From: Aselliscus stoliczkanus
Taxonomy: Eukaryota; Chordata; Mammalia; Chiroptera; Hipposideridae
Assembly (NCBI GenBank): GCA_033961575.1
Contig: CM066730.1
Span: 131,568,023-131,632,022 of the forward strand
Length of the DNA: 64,000 nt
Direction of reading: 5' to 3'
Made by a program: the position numbers and the translations under genes. How positions within the stretch are numbered: position 1 is the first letter of the stretch; each line of letters opens with the position of its first letter. Under the pieces are notes generated by a model that worked only from the letters and a program-made list of their open reading frames with translations, was not told the DNA's origin and did not search any database. Of this stretch, positions 22,599-35,641 are shown one piece after another.

Positions 22599-23038
22599 GG
22601 GCCGGCTGAGTGGCGCATTGGTTCAAAGTTGGCTTGGGATGCCAGCTCTGAGTAGCAGGGCCACCGGTTTGGACCCCACAGAGGCCAGTGAAGCTGCGCC
22701 CTCTATAGCTAAAATGGTGAACAACAGCTCAACCTAAAGCTGGGCTATCTTGAGTCACCGGCAACTGCGTAGGCTGCAGCCCCTGCTGCAGTGGGCTGCA
22801 GTAAGCTACCTGAGTGGCCGGCAGCCAGTGTGAGCAGCCAGCAGCCAGCGTGAGCTGCCAATAGCCGCATGAAAGTCCAATGGCGGGTAACCAATCTGCC
22901 TCAGCCGGGAAGAGAACAATGATCATAATACTAACATGGGCCAGGGAAGCGACGTCCTCCACAACTGGACTAAAGAGCAAAAGGACGGCAACTTGTCTGT
23001 TTCCCTCCCCCAATTCCCCAATAAAATCTTTAAAAATA
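22599..23038 (+). repeat. tRNA-derived SINE, long form
   Basis: Head gggccggctgagtggcgcat, then a GC-rich body with ctgcagcccctgctgcagtg and a repeated gcagccagcgtgag-type motif. The tail is cccaattccccaataaaatc. The exact 12-bp duplication aaagtaacagaa occurs at 22587-22598 and 23039-23050. Length is about 440 bp. Confidence 0.95.
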
Positions 23039-23050
23039 AAAGTAACAGAA

Positions 23051-23816
23051 AACAGAATTTGTGCTTGCATATCAGGTCCACTGTTTTCAAATTCAAATGT
23101 TACAATGTTTTCAAAAATATTGAACTTATTTTTCTAACGTCAAAGCCTTGAAGTTATAAGTTTTACTTATCTTGAGGATCTTTTTACCTAGTACAACTCA
23201 TTCTTCAAACCAGCCAACTAAAATGAGGTGTTGCTTTATTTTATTACTTTTCTCAACCACTGAATTAATAACTCCATTATGCATAAAGAGTTGGGTAGAC
23301 GCTACGAAGAGAAATAAGTACCATAAATCTTTTGACTCATCCAAAGGATGGCACCTACATGCAGCTGCTTTATTCTTCGCCACATCAAACACCTTGTCAC
23401 TCATTCAGCTCTGCTGGAGGAGCAGGTGCTGTGGGCTGAATCATCACAATTTCCTGTGAGGTGTGCATTAAAGGTCAACTTCATCTTAGTTGCTATGAGT
23501 ATGTTAGAGGCTTAAGAATTGGAAGTGAATTCAAAACCTTCAGTGTAAAACTCTAGTTGCTGAGGACAGCATGCACACTCTTCAGGAGCTCAGTTTCCCA
23601 ATTCTCCACTTCCATATGTGACCTTTCCTAAATCTGATTTCTTTGAGAATGAGCCTGGGTTCATGTTCATCTTTCTCTCACTTCATAAGGAATGGTATTC
23701 CCCCATCCCAAATTTCAGCATTGTGCATTACCCTGGGTATAAATAGCTCCAGAGTACCAAACAAACAGGTAAATGGAAATACTGGTTTTAGGGAGGCCTA
23801 CTTGGACAACTAATCA
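23051..23816. other. Intergenic, nothing recognised
   Basis: Two overlapping short open frames on opposite strands near 23172-23459 show no recognisable product. Confidence 0.35.
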
Positions 23817-23825
23817 AGATGCTTT

Positions 23826-24213
23826 AGGGTCATCTTTTTTTTTTTTTTTTTTTTTAGCTGAGCCATCCTGCCACCTATTGGCAGCTAAACGGCAACTCAG
23901 CTCAGGCTGGCCTCGAGCCGCTGTTGCTCAGAGCTCAGCTCGCACTCTTGAGCGAGCTCTTAACCAACTGAGCCACTCAGCCGGCCAAAAAAGAATTCTT
24001 TTTTATTTTGTTTTGTTTTTTTTGAGGGCAATGTCATGGCCCTCATATGTGGGACCGAACCGGGGCTGCTGGCTTCCCAAGCCAGCGCTTAACCACTGCG
24101 CCACTCGGCCAGCCTTTTTTTTTCTTTTCTTTTTTTTTTTTAAACGTGGGACCCGAACCGGGGCCGCTGGCCTCCCAAGCCAGCGCCCAACCACCGCGCC
24201 AGTCGGCCGGCCC
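23826..24213 (-). repeat. Cluster of three SINEs (nested)
   Basis: Three antisense SINE copies lie end to end. A type A copy is at about 23837-23986 and two type B copies are at about 24003-24115 and 24116-24213, separated by T-rich tails. The outer flanks share caagatgctt (about 23816-23825 and 24213-24222). This suggests one original insertion into whose A-tail the others inserted. Confidence 0.85.
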
Positions 24214-24264
24214 AAGATGCTTGAAATTCATAAGGTTTCTAGTCTTTTCAAATATGCTCGTGCT

Positions 24265-24270
<6 letters not shown>

Positions 24271-24304
<34 letters not shown>
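24271..24304. repeat. (TG)n microsatellite
   Basis: About 17 TG units next to the SINE cluster. Confidence 0.95.
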
Positions 24305-24307
<3 letters not shown>

Positions 24308-24866
24308 CTGACTAAAATACTTGTATTTCAGTCCATGTTGAGATAATCTGGATTTTAGCCAATTTGGGGATATTTGAGCCTATTTTGGAATAGTCTGAAT
24401 CTTAGGATCAGAAGCAATGTGAGGGATTTATGGTTATCCTCTTAAATGTAAATGAGAACTTAATAGACTATCACATTTTTCTCTAGACACATTGGATGAA
24501 ATTCAGGTGTAAATTTTTACTTTATTTCTTTCAGATTTGCTGTACTCCAGTCAATAAGGTAGTTAAAGGTTATGTTAACAAATCATATTGTGACATATTT
24601 GTTCCTATTACAACCTAGTCTCAGTTATTTCATCTTATAAAATGTTCAATAATATCTAGTGTATGTATAAAAGGAAGTAAATTTATTTGACTTATGTTTA
24701 ATATTATAGATGTCAATTTAAAAATATTTACATGTAAAAATATGCATAATTTTAAAAGCTGCTTTTAAGGATACATTAAGGAAACCATTTAGACCACATC
24801 ACTAGATAAGAGTTCAACTATATAAGCCAAACAAAAAGCATATGTGGAAAAAATACACCAAAATTA
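24305..24866. other. Intergenic, nothing recognised
   Basis: AT-rich, with no exon or repeat signature seen. Confidence 0.35.
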
Positions 24867-24875
24867 CAATAGTGT

Positions 24876-25331
24876 TTTTTTTTGTTTGTTTTTTTTAAAA
24901 GATTTTATTGGGGAATTGGCGGAGGGGAACAGCGTTGGGGGAATCGGGGAAGGGGAACAGACAAGTTGCTGTCTTTTTGTTCTTCAGTTTAGTTGCGGAG
25001 GATGTTGCTTCACTGTTGGTATCATCATTGCGCTCTTCCCGGATGAGGCAGATCGGTCGCTGGCCTCTGGATGTCGCTCACCGCAGCTATTGGCAGCTCA
25101 TGCTTGGCTGCCAGCCGCTCACGCTGGCTGCGGGCCACTCACTGTAGCCTATGGCAGCCCACTGCAGCAGGGGCTGCAGCCCACACCATCACCGGGGCTC
25201 GCACAGCCCAGCTCCAGGTGGAGCTGTTGTTAGCTGTAGAGGGCAGTGTCACTGGCCCTCATGTGGGATCCGAACCGGGGCCGCTGGCATCCCAAAACCA
25301 GCGCTTAACCAATGCGCCACTCGGCTGGCCC
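24876..25331 (-). repeat. tRNA-derived SINE, long form
   Basis: In reverse complement it has the same head, GC-rich body and caattccccaataaaat tail as the copy at 22599. acaatagtg occurs at about 24867, and caatagtgg occurs just after the head at 25331, as target duplications. Confidence 0.94.
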
Positions 25332-25339
25332 AATAGTGG

Positions 25340-25690
25340 TTTTTTTATTATGAAATTACGGTTATTTTTTTCTTCCTTTTGCTTCTTTATAACTTCCTAT
25401 TTTTTAGGATGCGTATATGGGGCAATTTTAAAACATTTAAAAATACTAAACCCATGAAAGCACAAGGAAAACTTGAAGGGATTAAAAAGGGGAAATTCCT
25501 TCCTACTTGATTCTAAAATATGAGACAGCTGGAGGGAATTATTGATATGTTTACTTTTGTATGCATTTTACTTATACAAATTCAACTGTAAGTAGAGGGG
25601 GGAGAGAAAGAGTTTTTTATCCCATTAAAGTCTCCTTCATTCTTTCCCTATCCCCTTTAAAATAGACCTTGAGCCTTTGGTGATTCAAAG
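25340..25690. other. Intergenic, nothing recognised
   Basis: Short AT-rich spacer between the SINE and the L1. No recognisable feature. Confidence 0.35.
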
Positions 25691-27475
25691 AAAAGAAGGC
25701 CATATAGAAATATAATAATAATTATTTTTAAAATTCAGGTATAATTGTATATTTAAAGTGTATAACATAATGATTTTGTATATGTATACATATGTGAAGT
25801 GGTTACCACAACCAAGCTAATTAACACATCCATCATCTCACAGTTACCTTTTAATTTTTTTTGCAAGAACACTTCAGATCTACTCTCTTAGAAATTTTCA
25901 AGAATACAATACAGTATTATTAATTATAGTAACTATATTATACATTAGATCCTCAGAGGAAACCCTTTCACCATCTCCTCATTTCCCCCACATGCCAGCC
26001 CCTGTGGTATAGTAGTAAACTATTCTACTTTATGTTTCTATGAGTTTGATTTTTTTTTTAGATTACTCATATAAGTGATATGTACAGTATTTGTCTTTCT
26101 CTGTCTGCCTTACTTCATTTAGCATAATGCCAGGTTCATCCATGTTGTTACAAATGGCAGAATCTCCTCCTTTTTGTGGCTGAATAATATTCCATTAAGT
26201 GTGTGCATGCATGCCTTTTTTATCCATTCATCTGTTAACAGACGCTTAGGTTGTTTCCATACCTTGGCTATTGTGAATAATGCTGCAGTGAACAAGGGAG
26301 TGCAGATATATCTTTAAGACACTGCTTTTTCTTCCTCTGAATATATTTCCAGTAGTGGGATTGCTGGACCATATGGTAGTTCTATTTTTAATTTCTTGAG
26401 AAAACTTCATACTGTTTATTATAGTGCTTGTACCAATTTATATTCCCACTAACAGTGTACAAGGGTTTCCTTTTTTCCACATCCTCACCAACACTTGCTA
26501 TCTCTTGTCTTTTTTATATTAACCATCTTAGTAAGTGTGAGGTGATATCTCATTGTGGTCTTGATTTGCACTTGCCTAACGATTAGTGATGTTGAGCTTT
26601 TTCTCAGGTATTTGTTCACCATTTGCATATCTTTCTTGGGAAGAATGCCTATTCAGGTTCTTTGCCCATTTTAAAATCATATTTTTTGAAGTTTTTGCTG
26701 TTGAGTTGTATGAGTTTCTGATATATTTTGGATTTCAATCCCTTATCAGACATACGCATACAGTTTGCACATATTTTCTCCCATTCCATAGGATGCCTTT
26801 TATTTTGTTGTTTCCTTTGCAATGCAGAAGCTTTTTAGTTTGATATAGTTCCACTTGCTTATTTTTGCTTATCTTTGTCTGGCTTTAGTATCAGGGCAGT
26901 TCTGCCTTGTAAAATAAGTTTGAAAGTATTCTTTCCTCTTCAATTTTGTGGAAGAGTTTGATAAAGTTTGATATTAATTCTCTTTAAATGTTTGGTGGAA
27001 TTCACCAGTGAAGCCATCTGTTCCTGGACTTTGCTTTGTTGGGAGATTTTTGATTACTGATTCAATCTCCTTAGTATTCATCAATCTGTCCAGATTTTCT
27101 ATTTCTTCATGATCAGTCATGGTAGATTGCATATTTCTAGAAATTTATCCATTTCTTCTAGATTATCCAATTTGTTGCTGTATAATTGTTCATAGTAGTC
27201 TCTTATATTTGTAATTTCTCTTTTTCCATTTCAGACTTTAGTTTCTTTTTTTCTTAGTCTAGATAAATTTTTGTCAATTTTGTTTATCTTTTTAAATATA
27301 GCTCTTATTTTTCTTAATCTTTTCTATGGTTTTTCTAATTTGTTTCATTTATTTCTGCTCTGGTCTTTGTTATTTACTTCATTCTGTTATTGTTGGGCTT
27401 CATTTTTTGTTCTTATTTTTCTAGTTCCTTCAGGTGTGAAGTTAGGTCATTTATTTGAGACCCTTATTTTTTTAA
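25691..27475 (-). mobile_element. LINE-1, 3' part (ORF2 C-terminal half and 3'UTR)
   Basis: The plus strand reads as antisense L1 in the normal order. First comes 3'UTR (ataatgattttgtatatgta, cttcagatctactctcttag), then the ORF2 end (ggctgaataatattccatta, taggttgtttccatacc, ggattgctggaccatatggt). Upstream ORF2 follows (gtgaggtgatatctcattgt, tcctggactttgctttgttg). It is 5'-truncated and broken by many substitutions and short indels. Confidence 0.92.
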
Positions 27476-28665
27476 TGTAGGTGTGTATTATTATAATGGT
27501 AATTATTAATAATGATGCTTATTATCATTAATCATTATTATTATTAGCTTTGATGAAAACTTTATATCATCTGCTATAAATGATAGAAGGTAATAGAATA
27601 AAAACTTCTTTTATCCACTCACTCTTACCAGTTAGTGGGAGAAAATACTTATAAAGTCTTTCTTGATGATCAAAACATTTTTTAGAGAATTTTTCAGATA
27701 AAGAAGAATAAAACTCAGCATGATCAAGGTACACTCATCACTCTGTTTTGCAGGCCCCTCATTCACTTGGCCTTCACTTATAATTCTAATGGAATCTTGA
27801 ATATAAGGGTGATTTTCAGCTGTTCAGATCAACAAAGATCAATAAGATATTCAAATATGCAAATATGTTCATGCAAATAATTTTGAATATTCAAGATCTC
27901 CTCCAGAAAGATTTAGAGTTCTGTCCACTCGAATGAGAGCATGAGGACCTGTCTGCATGGATGCTAATGATCTTCAGTGGTTTTCATTGCCTCTACTCAT
28001 CTCCTCAAAAAAATAAAACTCTGAGACTTAAGAGTTGATACAATTGACAATTTGAAAAGTATCATTCAGTACTACTCTTCAATTGAAGTGTGTGCTTAGG
28101 TTTTGGTTTTTGTTTTCACCAGTGCATGCAACAGTGAATAAATTGTGTTTCAGGGCAGGCATTTTAATACTTCAGTACTTAACACTTGTCAGTTTCTCAG
28201 AGTGACATTTTAATTTAGTACTGAAAAGAATGCAGGGTGAGCTTGAAAGTTCAGTGCACAAGACAACACACTAGTGAACAGCATTGTCAGTTATATGTTC
28301 TATGAGCTGTTCCAAGAGATTGAGTTATGGAGGTTCACAACACTCCTGGGCGGGCCTGAGTCTTGGTCCTGTGATTCATGTGGTGTGCAGATTACCACAG
28401 CTTGGCATGCGTTAGCCTCATCCTAAAAAGGCACAGCCAGAAAAGCCCAGTTTTATTTTGTTAATACACATTAAAATAAGCACATGGCTATTAAATGAAA
28501 ATGTGTATTTGTGTACCATATGAAATTACTCATTACCAGAAGTACACATAGTGCACTAAGAAAACCTGTTTAGAGTATCCCTTGTAGCAAAATAAATTTT
28601 TAGAGAGCTGTAAGAACTTTTTTTTGTCTTTACTTGGGCATATTTTCTCTGCCATTTTACCCATA
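27476..28665. other. Intergenic; AT-rich low complexity at 27485-27545
   Basis: A TTA/ATT-rich stretch follows the L1. The rest has no exon or repeat that I recognise. Confidence 0.4.
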
Positions 28666-29300
28666 TACTGTTATGTACCATGTAACATCATGTTGGTCAA
28701 TGACCGACCACATATATGATGGTGGTCTCATACATTATAATGGAGCTGAAAAATTCATATCAGCTAGTGACATCATAGCTTAGTGACATCATCACCATCT
28801 TAATGCATTACTCATATGTTTGTGATGATGCTGGTGTAAACAGACCTACTATGATGCTAAGCATATAAAAGTATAGCACATACAATTATGTATAGTACAT
28901 AATACTTGATAATGATAACTAATGACTGTGTTTCTGATTTAAGTATTTACCTACTATACTTTTAATCATTATTTTACAGTGTACTGTTTCTATTTTTAAA
29001 GTTTGCTGTAAAACAGTATTCCTTGTTACATTGGCAGTGGCCTCATGTATCTCATGTTCACCATGTCCCTTGATTGCATCATTTTCTCTTGTGCTTGATT
29101 TCAACTTGTGTTGTTTTGTGCAATAACACAAAACAGTACAGTCTTGTAATCTGGGAGCAATAAGATGTACCATGTAGTCTAGGTATGTAGTAGGCTATAC
29201 CATATAGGATTGTACAAGTAAACTCTGTAACATTTGCAGGATGAAATTGCCTAACAGATTCCTCAGAAAGTATCCTCATTGTTAAGCAATGCATAGCTAT
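28666..29300. repeat. Old non-autonomous DNA transposon with decayed inverted ends
   Basis: Left end tactgttatgtaccatgtaa and right end, in reverse complement, tagctatgcattgcttaaca are diverged inverted copies of a common mammalian element. That element's ends read roughly cagtcatg-cg-ttaacgacg. Internal text (aattatgtatagtacataat, cttgataatgataact, gtaggctataccatatagga) fits it. Family name not assigned. Confidence 0.65.
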
Positions 29301-29359
29301 ATATTTTTTTAAAATAGCTGAATGAGAGTGGGGTTTTTTCTTGTTAAGAATGTAAAATA

Positions 29360-29464
29360 GGGCCGGCTGAGTGGCGCAGTGGTTAAGAGCTGGCTTGGGA
29401 CACCAGCGGCCCTGGTTGGGATCCTACATATGAGGGCCAGTGACGCTGCCCTCTAAAAAAAAAA
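29360..29464 (+). repeat. tRNA-derived SINE, short form (type B)
   Basis: gggccggctgagtggcgcag, then gttaagagctggcttgggac and ccagtgacgctgccctctaa with an A-tail. The duplication is aagaatgtaaaata (about 29346) and aagaacgtaaaata (about 29465), differing by one base. Confidence 0.94.
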
Positions 29465-29599
29465 AAGAACGTAAAATATACCATGGAATCATTCTTGCCT
29501 TTCTAGAAATAAGCATTGAGAGGTATAACTCAAGTGAAAGGAAAATCATTCTTCATCCGTTTGTTCTGTCCATATTTGTTCTGACCTTTTGTACTTACC

Positions 29600-30600
29600 T
29601 AGTTTTTGAACATTCATTTGTTCAAGGACTATTTATTGAGTGTTTACTATGTTCCAGTAATTATTTCAACACTGAGAATAAAGGGGTAAACAAAAAGACA
29701 AAAAAGACAAAAATCCTCATGGAGCTTACATTTTAGTGTGAGGAAATAATAAGTAAAATAAAAAGTAAAATACAGTTTTAGATCATGATAGCATTTGGAG
29801 AAAAATAAAATGGGAAATGCAGAATTCAGTGTGCTCAGAGAAGTTCTTGCTGAAATACAACATTTGAGCAAAGATCTTGTAGAAGTGAGGGAGGGGGGGC
29901 CATGAGTTAATTTAAAGGAGGGTGCTTCAGGCAAACAGAGCAGTTGGGAGTACTACAGGGAGGGAGAAAAAGAAGGTCTGGGGTGCATTAGAGGTCCAGT
30001 AGGGAGGCCACTGTGGGAGGAGGTAGGTAAGGAAGGGGAGAAAAATGGGAATTAAATCAGAAGGAAATGAGTTGAGAGAAATAACTGCAGTGAGGAGTGG
30101 TGGACAATAGCGTAAGATGGCAGGAGGCCTTAGCTCTTCTGATGACTGAGATAAGCCATTGAAGAGTTTTAAGTAGAGAAGTGACAATGATTTGACTCCA
30201 AGAATTCTGGTCTAAGCAACTTGAAAGGTGGGGTAAAGTGGTCATTAATTGAGATGGGGTAAACTGAAGAGGAAAATACTTTGCTGAGGAATGCAGAAGG
30301 GAATTAGAAATTTGTTTTTGAGACATGTTAAGTTTAGAATGCCTAGTGTGCATCCAGACAGAGATATTTAATAGGCAGTTGGTGATATCAGTCTGGAATT
30401 CAGAGAAAAGATATAGGCAGGATATAAATATTTGAGTGTCATCTGTACATAGATGGAATTTAAAGTCATAAACATGGATGACATTACCAAGAAAGTAGAT
30501 GTAAATTAAAAATAGAAAAGGGAAGAAGTCCTAGGACTGAACCCAGGATGTGCCTATGTAAAGATATCAGGAAAAATAAAACAAGGCAAATTTTCTACTA
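29600..30600 (-). repeat. L2 remnant, antisense, about 1 kb
   Basis: Starts with the antisense L2 tail (tttattgagtgtttactatg) and runs into ORF2. Read on the minus strand, about 30290-30350 gives SKLNMSQKQISN, like the L2/CR1 reverse-transcriptase segment around LKLNMSKTELL. Frames are broken. Confidence 0.8.
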
Positions 30601-30939
30601 ACTCTTCTTAAAAAGGTTACCAGGAAATTTATTTATTTATAATGGAAAATAATTAACTATATAAATCACAAAACTAAAGAAGTTTGAAGCTAAAATAGAC
30701 CTTAATCTAAAGGATGATCAAATTCAGCCTGTTCGCTTTTTGGCAGAAAATACTTTGACCTTTAAAATATTGGCTGGCTGAGTTATTCATCCAATTTCAA
30801 TTTGGTGTTTTAATTTTGGTCAAATTATGGGCAATGATTGCACTATGAACCTCCAGTATAAAGTAGGTGGATTAGAGTAAAGGTGGGGTTGCTCAGACAA
30901 AAGAGGGATCTAGTTTTAACTCAGGGTTTTGGGTGGGGG

Positions 30940-31320
30940 ACCACTCAATTCCACAGATATTTATTGAGTGCCTATTGTGTGTAAAACACTTGATAGGTTA
31001 ATTTGGGAAAAAGAAATATGGATAAGACATCGTCTTTGTCTTCAGAAAGATTACAATAGAAAATGAAGAGTAAGATAAATAAAATGTGGTAAGAGCCATA
31101 GAGAGGCAGAGATACCTCATGGAAGTTCAAGTTAAAGTGATTCTCCATTGGGAACATCTTAGAAGGCTCCATAGAGGATGTGGCATTTAAGATAGATACT
31201 CCAGATAGGGTAGGATGGGGTTTTGACAAGTAGAAGGTATAGAATGGGTAAAAGCCCTGGGGTGGTAGTTTCACTTGTGGGTGTTCATGTTTCCAAACCA
31301 CTGCTATTGTCATCTATATT
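30940..31320 (-). repeat. L2 tail, antisense
   Basis: tttattgagtgcctattgtg followed by diverged antisense L2 sequence including aaggctccatagaggatgtg. Confidence 0.65.
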
Positions 31321-31409
31321 GTTTTCTTTCATTGTTTTCTCCCAAATTGGAAGAGCAGAGAGTGGTAAATCATCATTAGTTTGAATCCATCAAGAAAATG
31401 TGTATATTT

Positions 31410-31905
31410 GCACACCTATGTTTATTGCAACGTTATTCATAATAGTCAAGCGGTGGAAACAATCTAAATGTCTATTGATGGTTACATGGATTTTAAAAAT
31501 GTGGTATATACAAACAATAGAATATTATGCAGCCCTAAAAAGAAAGAAATCCTGTCATATGTTATGACATTGATAAATCTTGAGAACAATATGTTAAGTG
31601 AAATAAACCGGTCACAAAAAAGACAAATACTGCATGATTCCACTTATATATGATATCTAAAATAGTCAAACTCATAGAAACAGAAAGTAGAATGGTGGTT
31701 GCCGGGGGTAGGGAGGAGGAGGAAACATGGAGTTGTTTTTCAGTGAATATAGCATCTCAGTTTTGAAAGAAGAAAAATGTCTAGAGATCTGTTGCATAAC
31801 AACATGCATATAGTTAATACTACTGCATTGCACATTTAAAAATACTTAGATGGTAAATTTTATGTTGTTTTTTGTTTTTTTTACCACAACAAAAAAAGCA
31901 AAGTG
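31410..31905 (+). repeat. LINE-1 3' end, 5'-truncated
   Basis: tttattgcaacgttattcat, tggatttt..aatgtggtatata, tgatgccacttatat-type text and gaatggtggttgccgggg. It ends in an ACAAAAAAAG-type tail. Confidence 0.87.
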
Positions 31906-33124
31906 ATGAATTGTAAGCAACCAAACCAAACCAAAACAGCTTAGTCAAATAGAGGAGAATTTTTTAGTTCAGAGAATCTCAGAGTAAGGATGCAGCAGGG
32001 CCTTAAGAACCACTGCAACAGGCTACTCTAAGAATCCCCTAGGTGTCGCCCTCTGCTTCCTGAATCATCTTTCTCACTATGAATCTGCTTTCTCCGTGGT
32101 GGCCAACATGGCTGATAGTAACTCCCAGTTTTACACCTTAGACTTTCTACCACAGAAAGAGTGCCTGATCTTCTCTCTCTACTTTTAAAATATGGAGAAG
32201 AGCTCCAAGTGGTTCCGTTGGCCTCTGGACCAACTGATGACAGAATCTTGTGAAAAGATCTTACAAGGAGTCAGATCTCATAAGAAGAACCTGTTAAGTC
32301 CTGTGTGAACCATATGATTAGAAGTGGAAAGGGGTGGGAAGTATATTAGTTAGCTATTACCACTTTAATGTTGTATAACAAAGCACCACAAACTAGTGGT
32401 TTAAAACAATTATCATTTATTTCCACGGATCTGCATAATGGCTGAGGCAGGTCTACTTCAGACTGTCGTGACTCGGGTGTCTGTATTCCACACATTGGTC
32501 ATCCTCCTTCTGGGGGCAGTAAGCTAGCCAGGGCACATGAGAGACCTCTGAAGTTTAGGCTCAGAACCATCTTCACACATGCCATTGGTCAAAGCAAGTC
32601 ACATGACCAAACACTAAGTCAAAGGGCAGAGAAATGCTTTCTACCCACAGTGAAGCTTTGGTCAGAGTGGCATGCAGGGGATGTGGAAGGATGGGGCTAA
32701 ATCGTTTAAATCTGCCACAGGGTGGATGTGTGAAAGAGTTCGCATAGGAAGATTGGATGTTAGACAAACAAGATGATAGGTGTCCACTGTAGTATTATTA
32801 CATAAATACAAACAGTAAAATCTGAAGTAGTGGATTTTTTAATCTCCAAATATTAAAGTAGAGAGCAATTGGAACCCTTATGGTGTAACAAGTACTCTAC
32901 TAGAAATTTTATAGATATCATTTCAAAGGAGAATCAATAAAAACTATTATTAACCTGAAATAACATGATTTTCCCATAAGCTCTCTTAACTAAGTTTCAA
33001 GAAATATTTTTGAGGATTCCAAGTTAATACCTCTATTTCCAATTGCTGCTTCTTTAAGAGTAGGACATGCCTTAAACTTTCGAATCTTTACATCTAGGAA
33101 ACAAAGACACCAGCATGTAACAGT
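31906..33124. other. Intergenic; old unassigned repeat at 32345-32760
   Basis: At 32345 the text tatattagttagctattacc, aacaaagcaccacaaacta and ggtttaaaacaattatc matches a very common mammalian LTR-like or DNA-like repeat. I cannot name its family. The piece at 37600-37965 may be its opposite end. The rest is unrecognised. Confidence 0.5.
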
Positions 33125-33345
33125 GGGAAGGAGAACTATTCCAGAGCCAGGGAAACCTCAGTTTAAATTCTAGCTCGGCCATTTATTAGTTGCATGACCT
33201 TAGACAAGTACAAACCCATTTTACCATCAGTTTTCTTCTCTGTAAAATGTGGATAATAATACATACCAAATAGGTTTGGGCGAGGATGAAATGGGAGTAT
33301 GTTTATCAAATGTCCATCACATTGTTTGGCACAGAAGTTTTTAAT
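33125..33345 (+). repeat. MIR SINE
   Basis: MIR order: aaattctagctcggccattt, gcatgaccttagacaag, cttctctgtaaaatgtggat, gatgaaatgggag. Confidence 0.85.
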
Positions 33346-35150
33346 CAATGTTAGTTTCTTGGTTATGGAGTAAGAAATGAAATAAGGCAAAGTTCCCACA
33401 TTGAGTTCCTTTCCACACTAAAAATCTAATAACATTGCATAATGAAAAAATTCTCAGATGAAATGGAATACAAGTTTACATAGAAAAACAGGGTAAAATG
33501 CTGAAGTCATTTGTACTGTACTTGAAACCAAAATTCTACGGAAAAAAAAAAAGGTGTTTGTTTTTTCAGCTATTTTCCTCAGTAGAATCTTTTGGCAACC
33601 TAAATATGAACATTTCCATTTCATGTTTCAGTCAGTAATAGATAGAGCTCATGTAGTTTAATGTTAAATTCTGTTAGAGTACAGTGGCAACACTGAGGAA
33701 CTTAGACCTTTCACCATTCACAATCCGCAAGCAGGAATCAATTATTTTAACTCAGGAAAGATGTTAACTTTATAATCAGTAGCTAACTGACTTCCCCTTT
33801 CAGGATATTTCTTCTTTGTGCCTCCTTTTCTTCATAGTATTGAGAAATCAGTGTTCACGCTTGTAAAAACATTATACAAAGGCAACTTGTAGTATAAATT
33901 AGGTTGTAAAATTTCTACTTTCTCATTTGACAGAGTAAATCTTGGGTGGTGAATTTAATTAATTTGTCTTCTTTAGACACCTTTATACTTTACACATTTC
34001 AGAAGTGGTCCTTGCTACAGTCTTGTTTATAAGAACCTTTATATTTTGCTAAGATTTTCATCCTAATACTAATCAGTTGTTAAATAAAAGAATGGCTCAA
34101 TATGTTAGAATTAAATCATGTCATAGTTCTCTCTAAAAACTAATCGAAAATTTCATTAAATCCAAAGCACAGTATTGTAAACAATTCTCCAAGAGTTTCA
34201 TTACTTCATACTGTGTCATTATCTTTTCTTTTGTGGATGGCAAAAAATCCAAAATTTCAAATTGGAATTGCAAGAGAAATTTAGTAAAGCTGAGGCAACT
34301 TCTAAAATTGTCACTGTACCCCAGCAAATCGTATATTTTTCATAAATTTTGCCCACTATAAAAGAACTCTGAAAATCGAATTTCCTTTTCTTGAACAATC
34401 TGTTAACCTTATTGTATCATAGTAACCTCAAGTTTATAGCACGTTGATTTCTTATTCACTAGTTCTTTAAGTATGCTGCAACTTCAGCTTTTTTTTACTT
34501 TAAGTCATTTTCCCATTATGAATATAAATGACTTGCAGCTAACTTAACAAGTAAAAATATTTTCATTTTGGTGTGTTTTATTTGCAGTTGTCAGCATTTT
34601 TAAATTTTAACTGACAGAAATCCAACTCTAACTAGCTAAGTAAAAGATGGGAATTAATGGAAGAAAAACAGGATTGATGGACTTTCTTTGAAGGGCAGGA
34701 AACTGCAGGTATCTCTGGGAGAGAAACTTGAAACTTGACACTACCAGGACTCACTCTCTTTTGCACTATTCATCCTTCATCTGCTTAATTCTTCTGGGCA
34801 TCATTATTGCCTCCAAGTTTTCCACATAGAAGCCCAAGATTATAACCTTCTTATTCTATGCCTCAAGAAAGAAGGAGCCTCTTCCTGAAAAAAGTCTCTG
34901 AGAAGTACTCTGATTGTCCTATCTTGGGGCCTGTACTCATCTCTTAGAACAATCCCTTTTCTTAGAGAAATGAAGTACCTACTTTGATTGACCAAAACAG
35001 AGTCATATTGCCATCCCAATGGGCCAGGGTGGAGTGATGTGCAATAATTGACAGTCCAACCACAATTAATTGGAAAGGAGGAAGGGCAATTTCCTCAAGG
35101 AGAAAGGTAGCTGTTAGCAAATGAAGGTGGGAGAGAAGAGGTATTCTACA
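33346..35150. other. Intergenic, nothing recognised
   Basis: AT-rich to 34600, moderate after. No exon or repeat identified. Confidence 0.35.
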
Positions 35151-35154
35151 CTGA

Positions 35155-35344
35155 TTATATATATATATATACATATATATGTATATATATATGTATATAT
35201 ATATATTTTATATATATATGTGTTTTATATATATGTGTTAAACAAAAAACATATATATATATATGTTTTTTGTTTTGTTTTGTTTTTTAGTTGAGCCATT
35301 CTGCTACCTGTTGGCAGCTCAGAGGCTGCTCAGCTCAGGCCGGG

Positions 35345-35375
<31 letters not shown>

Positions 35376-35447
35376 CATATATATGTATATATATATATGT
35401 TTTATATATATATGTTTTATATATATATGTGTTAAACAAAAAACATA

Positions 35448-35485
<38 letters not shown>

Positions 35486-35641
35486 GTTTTGTTTTGTTTT
35501 GTTTTTTAGTTGAGCCATCCTGCTACCTGTTGGCAGCTCAGAGGCTGCTCAGCTCAGGCCAGGAATGCAACTGGCAACCCTGTTGCTCAGAGCTCGCACT
35601 CTTGAGCAAGCTCTTAACCAACTGAGCCACTTGGCCAATCC
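35155..35641 (-). repeat. Tandemly duplicated (TA)n plus type A SINE block
   Basis: TA-rich tract, gttaaacaaaaaac, T/TG-rich tail, then SINE sequence (agttgagccat.ctgctacct), appear twice, 194 bp apart (anchors at 35237 and 35431). The first SINE copy stops at ctcaggccggg and returns to TA repeat. The second runs on to the full SINE end (gagccacttggccaatcc). Confidence 0.88.

Noticed and set aside
23773..24315. A 180-codon plus-strand open frame
   Set aside because: It runs through three antisense SINEs, T-rich tails and a TG microsatellite. The apparent protein is repeat translation.
35263..35625. A 120-codon plus-strand open frame rich in Tyr/Ile
   Set aside because: It translates TA repeats and antisense SINE sequence.
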